Positions 43,462-56,041 of a stretch of 64,000 bases of DNA are shown piece after piece. The stretch lies in assembly GCA_001510575.1 (NCBI GenBank), contig LNGK01000008.1:3064687-3128686 (forward strand), written 5' to 3'. The position numbers were made by a program, and so were the translations under genes. This stretch comes from Knoxdaviesia capensis. Taxonomy: Eukaryota; Ascomycota; Sordariomycetes; Microascales; Gondwanamycetaceae. How positions within the stretch are numbered: position 1 is the first letter of the stretch; the number at the start of each line of letters is the position of its first letter. The notes below the pieces were generated by a model that saw nothing but the letters and a program-made list of their open reading frames with translations, did not search any database and was not told where the DNA came from.

Positions 43462-46400
43462 CCTGTCCCGTTTCTGGTAACTTTTTTGGCGTCATAATTT
43501 TCCCCGCCATTAAAGCCCCAGCTGTCAGGTTTGGCACAGCATGAGCAAGCCGGCGTGTTATTGGCTAGCGGTGCGATATCGTTTTTCTCGGCCTTTGTGG
43601 CACTTAATGCCCTGCCTGCGCAAGTTTTCCTCCCTTCGCTTTTTCCTTTTTTTCCTCATCTTCGTCTTTTTATCGTGAGATTTTCTTTTGCTTCCCTCTC
43701 AACTTGCACACTAGAACCACACACATCCTTATCTTTCTTCTTCGCTACGGCCCCCCTTTTCTCTTGTTTCAGTACTGTAGTCTACCCCTTTTTTCAAATG
43801 CTAATATAGCCGTTATCGTCTAATTTGAACAGCCTTTCTTTTACAAATCTGAACTGGAAATGTTTCCTTTTTGTCGAGGCGCAAATATACCACCTCATGC
43901 CAAAGAAACAGAGAGATGATTCTCCCCCGCCTCCTGTTTCTGCTCTGTCCTGCCACAGTGCTTGATACTCACGGTGATACATCCAGAACCTTGTCTTTCT
44001 CCAGATAAAAGAATATTGTGGAGCTTGATATCTTTTTTCTTTCTTTTCTGCAACACTGTCACTTCGCAAATGGGGCCGAGGGAGGGCAAAACGGCCGTTT
44101 TTCATAGGACTTCCAAACAAAATGTGATATATGACAGCTTGTGCGGGCCTCGCCCGGGCTCCGCAATCTGCCCTCCGTATCTAGCTGCTTCATCGTTCTG
44201 GCTCTCCGCAAGAGCTATACTTGTCCTGAAAAGCCCAAGCAGATTTTATATGAAGTTCATCTATCTTCTGCTTGCCTAGATTGCAGCCATCTGTTGCCAC
44301 TGTCCCGCACACATCGGGGATACGAGTCATCGTCCCCACCCCAGCATTATATTGCCAATGTTCCAAGCCCGCCACAATGCTCCATTTGACGTTCTTAGAA
44401 TCGCACCCAGAGTCGTAATCTACAGATTACCAACGATTGCGGATCCCTCGCCCCTCCTCCCATTTCGCATCCTATAGCACTGGCCATTATCGATCCCTAT
44501 CAACGTGGGTTTTTTTCTTTTCTTTTCTTTTTTGCGCTTGTCCCAAATGAGGTATGTCCACGCGAACTCCATGTTCTCTTTCTTTTTCGCGTTCGATAAC
44601 TTTGTTGGCGGGAACGCAGGGATCTATCGTGGATTTTCTTTTTCTTTGAGCCGCCGCAAGCTCGCTCGTGTTGTCCGGCCGGAGAGAGTGTGCGTAGTGC
44701 GCAGTGCCCGCCCGCACATTAAACCCACATACACGAGCGACGATCACATACTTTCTTTTTCTTTTTCTTGCTTTTGTCTCTCTGCTCTGAATGTTTGACT
44801 GACTTTCGCTTCATCCCATTCCGAATCTGATGAACAAATTTCCTCTTGTTCCTTTTTCCCCTCGCTGCTCTCGGCACCTCATCCTCCGACCAACCCCCTT
44901 CAGGCAAAGCTGGCAGAGCTGGAGGGAGGACTTTACTGTCTGTGGCTGCCCAAGATGCAGCTGTGCCAAGGGGGATCGTCAACTTGTTTTTCACTTTCTT
45001 TCCTTTTTATCCTCATCCAGGGAGACCACCAAGTGGTGCTCAAGAAAGATGCTCTATCATCTTGAGGTTAGGGGAGGCAAAAGGAAAGAGAAGAATACCT
45101 AACCCTACTTGGCTACGAGGGGTGAAGTTGGAATAACAAAAGAAATAATAACGGAGAAGAATTACGATAACAGCTCATCCCTGCATCTCTGGGCCTCTCC
45201 CCTGGTCAATTCGCTGCCCGTCCCGCGTCTATCAAAATCGCCAGTGGTTGAAATCCTCTTTCTCTGCTCACTCATTTTATAGCTCGCTTTTTTATTCTCT
45301 TTTTTTTTTTGTTGTGCTCTGCGGCCCGCTGGTTGGGATGGTCCGTTCCCCCTGCACATACCCTACTGCAACACGCTGCCGCTGATGGCAGAGATAAGAA
45401 GGGAACGCCATTTCCTCAGGACGAGGGGTTTGCCAAGGAGACGAGAAGGCTCCACAGGCTAGCAAGACTAGAAAAACACGCAGATGAGACGAAGGATCAA
45501 GATACTTGCACCCTCCCCCCGGCTTTTCCCCGACTTCTGGCTTGCCGTCTTCCTGATCCCTCAAATTCCTGTTGCCTACGGTATGTCCTTGAACTAACCT
45601 CAGGCACGTCTCACATAGGTGGCTGTTTGAGACCCGTACTAGGACATACTCCTCTTTATTCTTCAATATGGTATGCAAGTGTCGTGGCTATCCCCGCACC
45701 ATGCGAGAGGAGAAGCAGTGTTTCTTCTTTCTCGAGGGGGGAAGAGGGGGAGACGACGAGGAGAGGAAGATGATGTTGATCTCTCCAAGGGAGACAGAGG
45801 GTGTCTTGCAAACCTGGACGGCTGGAGGAGGTTGATAAACGAGGATGCCGGAGGAAAGCAACGTCGACGAAGCCTCAACGCCGCTCACACCCTCCAGCAA
45901 GCAGATGGGATCGTATTCGACAAGTATGCCATCAATCTCCGTGTACAGTCGTACTGAGTGGCCTGAGCCACCCCAGACCAAAAGGCAAATAATAACCTTA
46001 GGATCCGGAGGCTCCACGATACAACGACATGAACTTGCCCGTACGGAAATAGCTTCCCCTCCGGCTCACCCAGACTAGCGAAACACCGGTGGTAGATACT
46101 GGAACAAGTAAAAGCGTCGTGGACGAACCACCTCCCTTGGGCGCGCTTTTGCCTCGTTCTCGATATCTGTCTTTCCCCGCTTGTATGCACTACCACTTCA
46201 GGATGCAGCACACTATTGCCACGGCACATACACACACAGAGAGAAAAGAACACTGGAGGATCAAAAGAAATGCGCAGCCACACAAAAAGGAACTGCATGC
46301 ATAAGAGGCTCTGAGAGGGTTCTGGCCCACTCGTTCTCATGCAGTGTCTTTTTTTTTTCTTCTTCTTTTTCTGGCTCAACTTGGTTCGGGCTGGTTGGGC

Positions 46401-47369
46401 GACGATGTACTCCGTGCAGCTTGGCAGACTGTGTTCCATCTCCCCTCCTCAGGGCCCCATATTGCTGCTAGACTTATATCACGCCATGCAGCCGAGCGGA
46501 GCTGGGTGCGAAGCAGCACCAGCAACAGCAGGGTGTTTGTGTGTGTGTGTGGATAACCACGCACACTCAAGAGGAAATCAGGCCTAGACGGGGTTAGGCT
46601 GGGCCTGGCGCGGTATCGACGGCACCATTTTGTCAGTATGGTGTCAGGAGAGCACGGCAGGTTATTGGACAGTTGGCTCTGGGGAATGAAAAAGGGGGAG
46701 GGCGGTCGAGAAGTGCGTTGTATATCGCAGGTTTTCACTTTTCTTGTCATTTTTCTTTCTCATGCGTTTTCCCTTTCCTGGCGTGGGTAGGGTGTCAACA
46801 CACTACTGCGGGGTAGAGCTGCAGGATCGTTTGACGGTATGATGAGTCGATGAGGATGAGGATGCAAAGAGAAAAAACGGACGAGCAACCGAGATGGCCA
46901 GGTCTGGGGGCGAGATTCTGGCCTGGTCCCGAGTGCCCAAAACCCTAATGCTACGATAATCCACCCACCCCTCATTCAAAGCATTTTATATTTCCTGCCT
47001 GAAGGGGAGTATCAAAACGACAAAAAGAAAAAGGGATGTATCGGAATGCTGGTGTTCGAGGTGAAATTTCTTTGGCGGTGGCTGTAGAAAGAATGCCCGC
47101 CGCCGTACACATCATCTCTTCACTGTGACGAGGACTCTGTTTCAGTGATAAGGACCGGACCACACACATCGCTGAGGGGAGGGGCCCTGTGGTCTTGGAT
47201 CTTTGTTGAAAGGCAGGACGATCAGTATGAGGGGGGCAGAGAGAAGAGGGGGAAGTTGGTGAGGGTTTTGAGACACTGGGGGGAATGGACGAAGAGGCGG
47301 GTAGATTAAAGAGAGGGACGGAGGGAGGGAGACAGGGAGGGAGTCTGATGCTGGAGATGGCGGGAAAGG

Positions 47370-47385
47370 TTAGGGTTAGGGTTAA
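47370..47385 (+). repeat. Short interstitial telomere-like repeat
   Basis: Same 16-mer as at 103-118: two TTAGGG units plus TTAA, here followed by CCCAACC so that GGGTTAACCC forms a palindrome, a head-to-head arrangement of telomere-like halves. Confidence 0.6.
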
Positions 47386-48664
47386 CCCAACCTCTTCGTC
47401 CTGAAAGCTCTCACATGTAACACCCAGCTTCTCGCCATTTCACATCGTTCATCAGACCTCACCGATGCGAAAAATACGTGCACTCGTCACCATTTCCCAC
47501 CAGCTTCACCATGTCGCCGACACCGTGAAAAAGGTCTCATGGCACATACACAGCCTAGGACGCAGCCTCCCGCCGATGAACTCCGGTTGAGCTATTTGAA
47601 CTCGCACTTGTCGTCATCCACCAGAATCGCCTGGTTGCATGCCCCGACGCTTGTCTGTCCAAGTGATCGCGCAAAGAACTAGTCCCCCCGGTTGACCCCG
47701 TTCCCCAGAGGAAAGCGCGCGGATTTGGTTGCGTGTGGCGATGTTTCGAATCCCACAGACATCTCCAGTCCTGCCGGAGCGCCTCAAACGGGGGCGCATC
47801 GGTTTGAGTTATTCCATCATTGTTCTCATGCCGCAACAGAAGTGCACACTGATATAGGAACCTTAGATCAACGCCAACCTCTCCGCGCGTCTACTCTCAT
47901 GGATATGCTTTGTCATCTGAAATCATCCACAGAATGGGGGGGACCCTCCCATTCATTTCCTTGATCCTTCGCACCCTCACTGGGGTGGTGGGTAATGCCT
48001 GATTTCTGACAACCTGTGGAGAAACCGGCCCCGAGATATCATGTATTCTGGTCGAGCCTTGGGTGTTCGTCAAAAATGGATTACCAAGGACACCAACCTG
48101 CGCCCAAGTACCGTTAAGCTCTTTCTTCCCAGGACCCCGAAAGCGAAGCTAAGGTATGGCCAAAGAGGCTGTTCTGTTATTGAGGGGTCTGCGTCCCCGA
48201 GTCACCCGCCGTTGAACACCGAGCGACAGAGAAGAGAGGATAAGTCTGGGATGGCATTTCTGGGCAATTTCCGAAGAGCGATGTGATATTGAAGTGAAGG
48301 AGAATTTCCGTCCTCCAGCTTGCTTCCCCCCCGGGTCTTCGTGTTGCCCCAGCTCCACGGCATCGTCATCACCACACTCGCGCGATATCTGCTCCCAAGA
48401 GCCAGAGTGCTGGAATCCTTTAGCTCGTCACCCCTTTCTCGCGCGTGCTATCGGTCTGTCCGTCTCCCCCCAAGCGGCTTCCTTGATAGCCGACAAACGG
48501 TGAACAAACAAAGTGTGACCGGTGAGCATCTTAGCAAGTGTGAGACAAAAAAGTATCACCCCCTTTGCCGGCCGATTGCTAGGCCGTTCTGGTCGACCAC
48601 CCCTCTCCTAATTTCTTGGAGACTGCTTCTCCTTGGTCAAATCTTGTCACCTCACAGCTGTGCC

Positions 48665-48685
48665 CTCTCTCTCTCTCTCTCTCTC
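48665..48685. repeat. CT dinucleotide microsatellite
   Basis: About 10 CT units in the desert. Confidence 0.9.
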
Positions 48686-48863
48686 CATTTATAACCCTGG
48701 AGAGAAAGAGCCTGGTGATGATGGGAGCAAGAAAAGCACAGACCCTGGAGGCGCTAGCTGGGATATCGCTGCTGCTTTTCAATTGTTTGGATGTCCGGGC
48801 TAGGCCGTTTGTGGGTTTTCTGTTGCGTAAAACAGCGATTCCATCAGGGAGGAGGGGGAGGGG

Positions 48864-48890
48864 NNNNNNNNNNNNNNNNNNNNNNNNNNN
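48864..48890. other. Assembly gap in a poly-G context
   Basis: 27 N bases between GGAGGGGGAGGGG and GAGGGGGGGA. The flanks fit a G-quadruplex-forming sequence that may have stopped sequencing. Confidence 0.95.
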
Positions 48891-49038
48891 GAGGGGGGGA
48901 TCGGTCTGTCACAGGTACCATGTATTTTTGCTTTGGTGTAAGGAAGTAATATTTGGTACTTCAAAGTCAATACTGGACATCTGGATTTGGGGGCTATAAA
49001 CCGTCCTTCATACATGTCACTCAGTATTTGGTGTACAT

Positions 49039-49052
49039 GTACTGTACAGTAC
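49039..49052. repeat. 14 bp palindrome GTACTGTACAGTAC
   Basis: Perfect palindrome sharing the TACTGTACAGTA core with the copies at 31884 and 58172. Confidence 0.8.
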
Positions 49053-52000
49053 TGTGCAGGACCTTTATCAACAGAGCGTCGATAGTCATGTTATGCTGAG
49101 GCAGCTCCATCTATAAACTTCGACAATTACGAATCCTACTGCGCCAGGCCAGAAAAAATGGTATCACGATCGCGATGACGGAGTCAACGTGGTTTAGAGA
49201 ATGCTTCGAGAGGACTTTAAAAGACGTGTGATTCTGACTTATACGAGGTGAACCGCTCAGCCAGACCGGCTCGCTTGTGCGTAACATGGATTCACCCACA
49301 CGCCTGGAGCGCATCCATCACCAACAGACATGGCTTTAGCGCAGCGTGTCCCTTTCAAATCCTCACAGGAAAAAAAAAAAAAAAAGGAAACAAAAAAAAG
49401 CTACAAACAGATGACCCACACCCTCCTTTCGCAAGCGAGAGACAGAGTCCGGTGATAATATATAATAATCCAAGAAAGATGCTGCTCACAGCTCACACAC
49501 CCTCCCTCGCCTGCGCTGCGCCTCGCCTTCCGTCTTCCTCGTCGGGTCGGCTGACGGCGTGATTGGTTGGCGACCCAGCGTTTTGCTCTTTGCTTGTGGC
49601 GCTCCCGGTCAGCAACCAGTAAATGAATGCCATGCCTCTGTGACTTCTCTCGAGTTGTTAGTATGTTGTTGGGAGCAGTCGGGGTGCTCGTTTACCCCGT
49701 TCTCAAGATAGGAGCTGCACCCCCGGCCCCCCCCCTTTCTCAAGCGAAATCTGTGAAGTTCTGCGTATAAGGATGTATCTCCTGATATACACCAGAAGCA
49801 TTCGTATCGTATTTGCCTTAGCTTGCTTTCTGTGCGGCCGCCTGGTGTCTTGGATTTTCCGTTTGAGATGGTGTGAAGCAGGGTGTCTGGGTCGTTGATA
49901 GAGATCCTCAGGGGAGGAGGAACGGAGTAGTGGAGATACTCCGGATACTGCGATCAGCTGCAACGCAACTCTCCAGAAAACCAACTGATAAGGAGTTCAC
50001 CCCTCAGTGATACATAACACTACGTGCAGCAACTAGTGAGATCATAGTCTCCCTCTCTGCCGCCGTGTCTGTGCAGAGCGACGTCTCAACCTTCGTGCTA
50101 TTATTAAGTGCGTAGAGAGATCTCGCTGGTATCTCTCTTTCCCCCAAATCTCTCGCGTCCCCGGCAATCACGAAGGATGGTGTGGTGTGTGTCCAATATG
50201 CCGTTGTCTGTGTGGTCGATCCATATTATTGAGAGACTGGTGCGTGCTGCTTTAGTGTGTGCATCTGTGTATATTATTACCCCAAGTCTGTGCTTCAGTG
50301 CCGCTCAAAGCCCAGCCATCCTCTCAAGTTGAGCTTTGAACACGGGCTGGAGGTTCATAAGTGGGGAAACGAGAAGCGTAGTTGACGGGAACACCTTTCA
50401 TAAGCTGCAAATTAACATAGGCAAGAAGATGAGCGAGTAAAGATGTAATGTCTCGGTCTATCATAGTAACACTTTACCTATATGCACGGTACTGGCATAT
50501 ACAGTACGGAGATGTATCTGAATCGAGGCAGAGATCTAGCACCCAACAAACGAGGCAGGCTATTCTTATCAGCCTTGGCCCCCTTCCTTCATATTGAGTT
50601 GATCAACCATCGCCCACCACTCTATCTCTCGTGCGGCCGCTGGGTATCTCTAGAGTCACCCTACCCACCAACCCACGAGCTTCCCCCCCCTCTTTTTCTC
50701 CGTCTCTTGGTTCTGGTGATGGTGATATCAAGCCCGCCGCTGATATCAGGCCAAGTTTGAAAGGCCAAACCTCAAGATTGTAAGGGGGCCAACCAGACAC
50801 ACCCTTGGCTGAACCGACTTAAGCCAGTGTGTGTGTGAAAGAGAGAGATAGTCGGAGAAGATAAACGGACGGCCCTCGCTGTGGCTGGCTTTTAAGTGCC
50901 CCTGTTCTATTATAACGTGGCATTATTGGGTGATCCTTGCGTCTGCACGTCATTTTGTTTCCAAGCACAGAGTATCAGCACACTTGGGATCTGGGTGGCA
51001 GAGTTCTGCTTTGGGTCTTCCCCTTTCTCTCAAGTCCCAACCAGCCTGTTGCATTGCGCCAGGAGGATTGCAATCGAGACAACCAGAAGAAACCCCGGAG
51101 CCCGACAGATACGGGCTAGAACCTACACCCAAACACCCCCAGCGGTAGCCAAAATGCCTGCGTCACTCTGTTTCCTATCACGTCTCTAGCGGCACCCTCA
51201 TTCGGTGCAGCTCAGCTCACAACTTGCCTGCCTATCGGTTTTCGCTTGCTGTTGGTTTGTCGCTCACAGCGGCGGCCCGGCAAGCCTGTGAGGCGAGAAC
51301 AAGTGAGCACCAGACATGGGAGCATTGGGAGCAGAGAATGGGGGCGAATGAAATCAGTTGGCGAGCAGCCAGCAAAAGCAAAGAAAAGAAGAAAAAAACG
51401 CAAAGACGGAGGCGTCTGTGCTCAAAGCTGATGTGCTTTATTTGCTTTTTCTGATATTCTTTTCCTCCCATTCAGGGTATCCAGTACGCACAAACACACA
51501 CCTTTTCCAGATTCTCGCCAGATTCCCAAGGCCTCGCCCCGGGCCTACTCGTACGACATAGAACACACATACCGCATGCCGGAGAGATTTTCCCTCCCCG
51601 GACAAGCTCTCAATACAGAACAAAAAGCAAACTTTCTGATGAAGACACCAACCCAACCCTTCGTTCGCTTCCCCCTTCTCCCCCTTTTTAGCGCTCGATA
51701 TGGAAAAGAAAATAATGCCCAAAGATGGCTGTTTTGTGATTCCTTTTTCTCAGGCCACAAGAATATAATATCGCTAGACGAGGCGCATCGGGCTGGGAGA
51801 TTTAAGAGCAGTCCAGAGCTCACTACAGAGACGCCTGCCGCGCTGCAAGTATCGAACGGTTTTTTATCGCTGCCGCACACATGGGGGACCGAAGGAAGCT
51901 GTTGAAGTTGGCTCCCGGGCCGGTGGTTTCTCTCGCCTGGAGAGGGGATCGGAGGGAGATAAGGAACAAGACTCTCGTCAGTCCACTTCAAAGGGCCCCA

Positions 52001-52110
52001 ACCGTCGCGATGAGGAATCAATTCTGGCCACACGAGTAATATCCATGCTTGGTATCCGGCAGTGAAAGTCTCGACTTTCATGCACAAGGCCCAATCCGGG
52101 CGATGACTTC

Positions 52111-52146
52111 CCTCCTCCTCCTCCTCCTCCTCCTCCTCCTCCTCCT
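52111..52146. repeat. CCT trinucleotide microsatellite
   Basis: 12 uninterrupted CCT units in noncoding DNA. Confidence 0.95.
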
Positions 52147-52893
52147 CACTTAGCCATTATCTCGACTTGGATGCGTGCAGATAGCCAATAACAGCCAAGG
52201 TTTTCCTTGAGAGTCTATGCATTTCCCTTTTTCCTGCCCCCCTCTCTTCTTGAACTCCAGAAACTGGGTGACAGTGCTCCTATTTACAACGTAGTCCCGA
52301 GAACGGTGACACCCGTCAAAACTGCTGTGGATCCAGAGAGGAGGGGAAAGCTGAAAGTTGGATACTGCAAAATCTGGGGAAGACAGGCCTGACCCATGTT
52401 ATCTTGCGGTTTCTCCAACGTTTTTTCTCTCTCGTCCCTCTCGTCTCTCCGGTGATCTCCAAATTTCACGTCTCTTGGGTTGCAGTCACCACACAGAGTT
52501 TCTCGACGAGAGAGAGAAAAAACGAAGAGAAAGAGGGGGAAAAAGAGGAGATACAATGCCAAAGAATCCCAATCTGGACACACACAGAGTCGGAGACCGG
52601 GTGGGAACTAAGTTTGCATGCTCTTGGGCCGCCCGTCCATGGTCGTCTTCGCCCTCGCTCTCTTTTGCTTACAGGAATCCGTTATCACCGGGAGGATCGA
52701 CGGTGCAGTCGGCGATTTACCAACTTGTTCTGTTTTCTGGGGGAGGGTTAACTCCGCCTGCTCCCAATCGAACGGGCTGCTTACTCTTTTCTCCTTCTAT
52801 CTGCTTTTGCTTCGTTCTTCGGTATGGCCTCGCTATCCCCGGTCTATGCCCTGGCTCAGATAGGAACAACACCCTCAACGCTAGCTCCTTATA

Positions 52894-52905
52894 TACAGTA
52901 CTGTA
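52894..52905. repeat. 12 bp palindrome TACAGTACTGTA
   Basis: Perfect palindrome, a permuted form of the TACTGTACAGTA family. Confidence 0.75.
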
Positions 52906-54636
52906 CATTACCACGTCGGCCTCGAGATCGTCGCGATATCCAGGTATGCCCCGGGCTTTTCGCTCGCATTTTTAAGTTTCGCCCTCGAGCCACCACAGGC
53001 ACCTTGCGTCTGTAGGCGCACCGCATATTTACGAGGCGACCTCCCCTGCATCCACACCTTAAAAGTACTTCAGATAGGCAGTTACAGAGATGTGCACACA
53101 GTCTGACCTCCTGATGTCCTTTGCGTCAGAACGGACTGTGTGATGTGATATGACTGACCCAATGTTTGGTCCGTCCCTGCCCGAACTATTTGTCCGTCTT
53201 ATCATCGTCAATGTGCGCGCCGGGCGGTTCTCTTGGACTGGTCTCGGATTTCCAAGCACCCTAGGTTCGGCTTCGGGAGTCTACGTTTGGGCGTGTTGGT
53301 TCGACAATACCGAGTATCTCTGTGAAACCTAAAGAAACGGGGAGATACTTGAATACTATATCCCAAACTCATTAGATTGTGTTCCATATTCATATACTAT
53401 AAGCTCAGTGTGATTCCCCATGTATAATTCTGTGTGGATAGGACGGAATATTCCCTTTAAAACCCCAACCCTAGCGCGCACTATCATCAGCCCTTTCACA
53501 AGGTATCGCATCGGCATAACGTCCAGAAGCTGAAACGTACAGCTGGCTAGGAACAAAACATCTTTGTGCCTATTGATCGATGAGACACACTGTTTGAAGT
53601 CGCTTGCAGAAAGCCGAGTCCTCTCACACACACCTTCGCAATCCTCCCAACGCAAAATGCATCTTCTTTGGCCCAAGTTTGCGGCTGGGTAAGCTTTGCC
53701 GTTTTTGCTTTCTTACTTCGGCCCGGAGTGTGTATGCAGTATGCACAATGGCCTGTTCGCTCACGTCAAAAGTGCCTTTCTGCCGTGCGAAGAAAATCCA
53801 GCCCTCCCGCCCTGCCCTCCCCCCTTATAGCTACAGTAGCTCCAACGAATCTCTTGGGGGATTCACACCACCAGCCAGCCCAACCCTAGGAACCCGGGCA
53901 CATCGCAATAATTCAATATACCCAGACATCAAAAGCAACCCCGATGAATACTGTCTGGTGATAGCTCGGCCGAGAGGGGGAGTGGTGAAACAATTTCGGC
54001 TATCAGCGCATACCGTCGCCAACACCGTCTCAAGTCGCTCCTTGTGATCGATCCAACCGGTGTGGAAGCAAGGAGACAGAGCTTTTTGGGATTAGTTTGC
54101 AACACCTGCAAGGGAAAATATGCGTCAAGGGACCAGAGAAAGGTGTGTGAGCCCTGAACACCCTCTGTTGCGGCTGATATCTAAACAGAGGAAAACAGAA
54201 AAGAAATTATAAGCCTTATAGCACCCTCGACATAATGGGAGGGGAGGGCTACGTAGAGACGACGTAAGTTCCAGTATCGGCACACACCAACACGAAATTC
54301 TTTACAAGGGGGGGTGGTGGGTGGTCAGATCACCGTTTCCATATCTAGATATCATGCCGCCTAAGCCCGGCGTTGAAGACCGTTGTACTGTGTACAAAGC
54401 GTTTGTCCGTCCGGGCACTCGCCCGTAGAATCTGATTCCGAGCAATGCAAATGGATGAGGAAAAGGGAGTGAGAATCAGAACGAGAATAAGCCGGTAGCC
54501 GTAGAAAAACAAAACAAAAACGCTCTGCAAGTCTATATCAACGCTTTTATACAAAAAGAAAAACGCTCTCAACACGTAGTCATACATCGTCGCATATCTT
54601 CTCCCGTGTGCCTATATGTGTGCGGTATATGTTGAT

Positions 54637-56041
54637 TCAAGGCGGTCGAGCGCCTAGCACGCCGTGCATCCATTGGCCGACCACCGCCGCCTGCGACGAC
54701 GGTGTCCCCGCAGCCTCGAGCACAGTGGCCCACGAGTCAATGTCGTACAGACGGAACGGCGAAGCTCCGTCGGAAGAGGAGGACAGGACATGATTCGCTG
54801 TCTGGCCGTTGACTGTGAAGTCTTCGATGACTCCATGACGCGCCTCAAAGCGGATATCCATCTAAAAGGTAGCTGTTAGTCTAGCCCATAGACAGAAATG
54901 GGAAACGGCAAAAACTCACATCATGAGGCAACGCCGGCCTTTCTCGAGCGTCGTCTGCGGTAGGATGTGTCGAGAAGGCGAACCGGGGAGTCTGGCCATA
55001 AATCCAGTCGCGAGACTTTTTTCCAGATGACACGTCGGTTAGCATTCAAACATCTAGGGAATATGTGGGCCGTCGGAGCGACATGAACGTCCTGAATAAA
55101 GAGAAACTCACCTTGAGTTCCGCAACGCCTGCTTTCACATCCGCAACGCTCTCTGCGCTCTCTTCACCGAGTTCGGCCTGCACATCGGCTGCGCCGCCGT
55201 ACATCCGCACGAACTCCTCCACGACTGCCGGCACGAAGTCGCCCGGCTGCACGCCAACATTGCGCACAGGCGACCGCACACTCTCGACACCGCGGCCACG
55301 CACAAACGGCGCGGCTGGCGACCGCAGCACGCGCGACAGCAGCGCGAGGTTCGGGCTTGCCAGCAGACAGGTGCCGTGGTGCAGCGACCGCAGCCGCGTC
55401 AGCTTGTAGGCTGAGCCGGACACCTTGAACACGCCGGGCACAGCAGCGGGGGGAGAGCCAGAGCAAGACTCCGGTGCAGCCGAGGTCGTTGGTCGGGGGG
55501 TGTCGGCGCCGACCACGATGTCGTGTCGGCAGTTGACGCTCGCGTCGGACACCCCGAGCTGCGAGAGCGCGCGCACCACCATTTCCGCGTGGCGGTTCCG
55601 GTCAAAGTCGGCCGCGGGACAGATGACACTGTAGTTGACGTTCCCAAGGTCGTGGAACACTGCGCCGCCGCCCGACCGTCTGCGCACGAGCTCCACGCCG
55701 CCTTCTCGCCCATCCCCCAGCGGCGCCGGAGATTGCAGGGCCGGCAGATTGACTTCCATCCACGGGTTCTGGTTGCGGCCGATCACCACACACGGCCGGT
55801 TTGCATACAGAAACAGGACCACCGCGCCGGGCGGACTGCGCTGCAGCAGGTGGTGCTCGAGGGACAGGTTGACGTACGGGTCGGTCGACCGCGATGTGTA
55901 CACCTGGATCTTATTCGCCGGGTCTGCGGCGGCCGCCGCTAAGCTGAAGGGCCGTCCGGGTTTTCTAAACGCACATTGCTGGCCGAGACCATAAGTTCTG
56001 CGGTACGCGCGAAGCAGTGGTGCTCGAACAGGACTCGACAT
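54637..56041 (-). CDS. AIM22: Lipoate-protein ligase / lipoyltransferase, mitochondrial (3 exons)
   Basis: Exons 56041-55112, 55015-54920 and 54861-54637, all joined in phase 0; both introns (96 bp and 58 bp) start GTGAGT and contain CTAAC; the first ends AAG, the second TTTTAG. Product 416 residues. ATG 56041 gives an Arg/Ala-rich N-terminus (MSSPVRAPLLRAYRRTYG) typical of mitochondrial targeting. The LplA fold shows as VVIGRNQNPWMEVN, then RRRSGGGAVFHDLGNVNYS, then KVSGSAYKLT with the lysine used for lipoyl-AMP chemistry in LplA, then WIYGQTPRF from exon 2. It should attach or transfer lipoate to lipoyl domains of mitochondrial 2-oxoacid dehydrogenases and glycine cleavage H protein; the yeast counterpart is Aim22 and the human one LIPT1. 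The first intron is inferred from family continuity (VAELK to SRDWIYG). Divergent from chorismate synthase. Confidence 0.9.

Larger units (their letters stand above)
28287..54636. other. 26 kb gene desert
   Basis: Between the 5' end of the Sak1-type kinase and the 3' end of lipoate ligase I find no frame with a recognisable domain, sustained coding composition or plausible exon chain; the longest frames (150-205 codons) are low-complexity readings of pyrimidine or purine tracts or start at non-ATG codons. No tRNA, 5S rRNA, transposase, reverse transcriptase or long terminal repeat was recognised. The sequence is not AT-rich, so it looks neither like RIP-mutated repeats nor like an AT-rich centromere. 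It contains many C/T-rich runs, mainly on the plus strand, microsatellites, two N gaps and recurrent short motifs listed separately. It may contain noncoding transcripts or distal regulatory DNA (inference). Confidence 0.6.

Noticed and set aside
45885..46439. 184-codon minus-strand frame in the desert
   Set aside because: Starts with ATG but runs through a poly-Lys reading of an A/T tract, has irregular composition and no domain.
47560..47630. Possible tRNA A-box (TAGCTCAACCGG, minus strand)
   Set aside because: No D-stem pairing, no B-box at the right distance and no acceptor stem.
47614..47799. GDSGG peptide, as in trypsin-like proteases
   Set aside because: The short minus-strand frame ends right after the motif and lacks the His and Asp segments of a protease.
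52358..52975. 205-codon plus-strand frame in the desert
   Set aside because: No ATG at the stated start, charged run from a GA-rich tract, composition like random noncoding DNA.
28287..54636. Centromere or RIP-degraded transposon block
   Set aside because: Base composition is balanced rather than AT-rich, and there is no excess of TpA-rich sequence or recognisable element ends.
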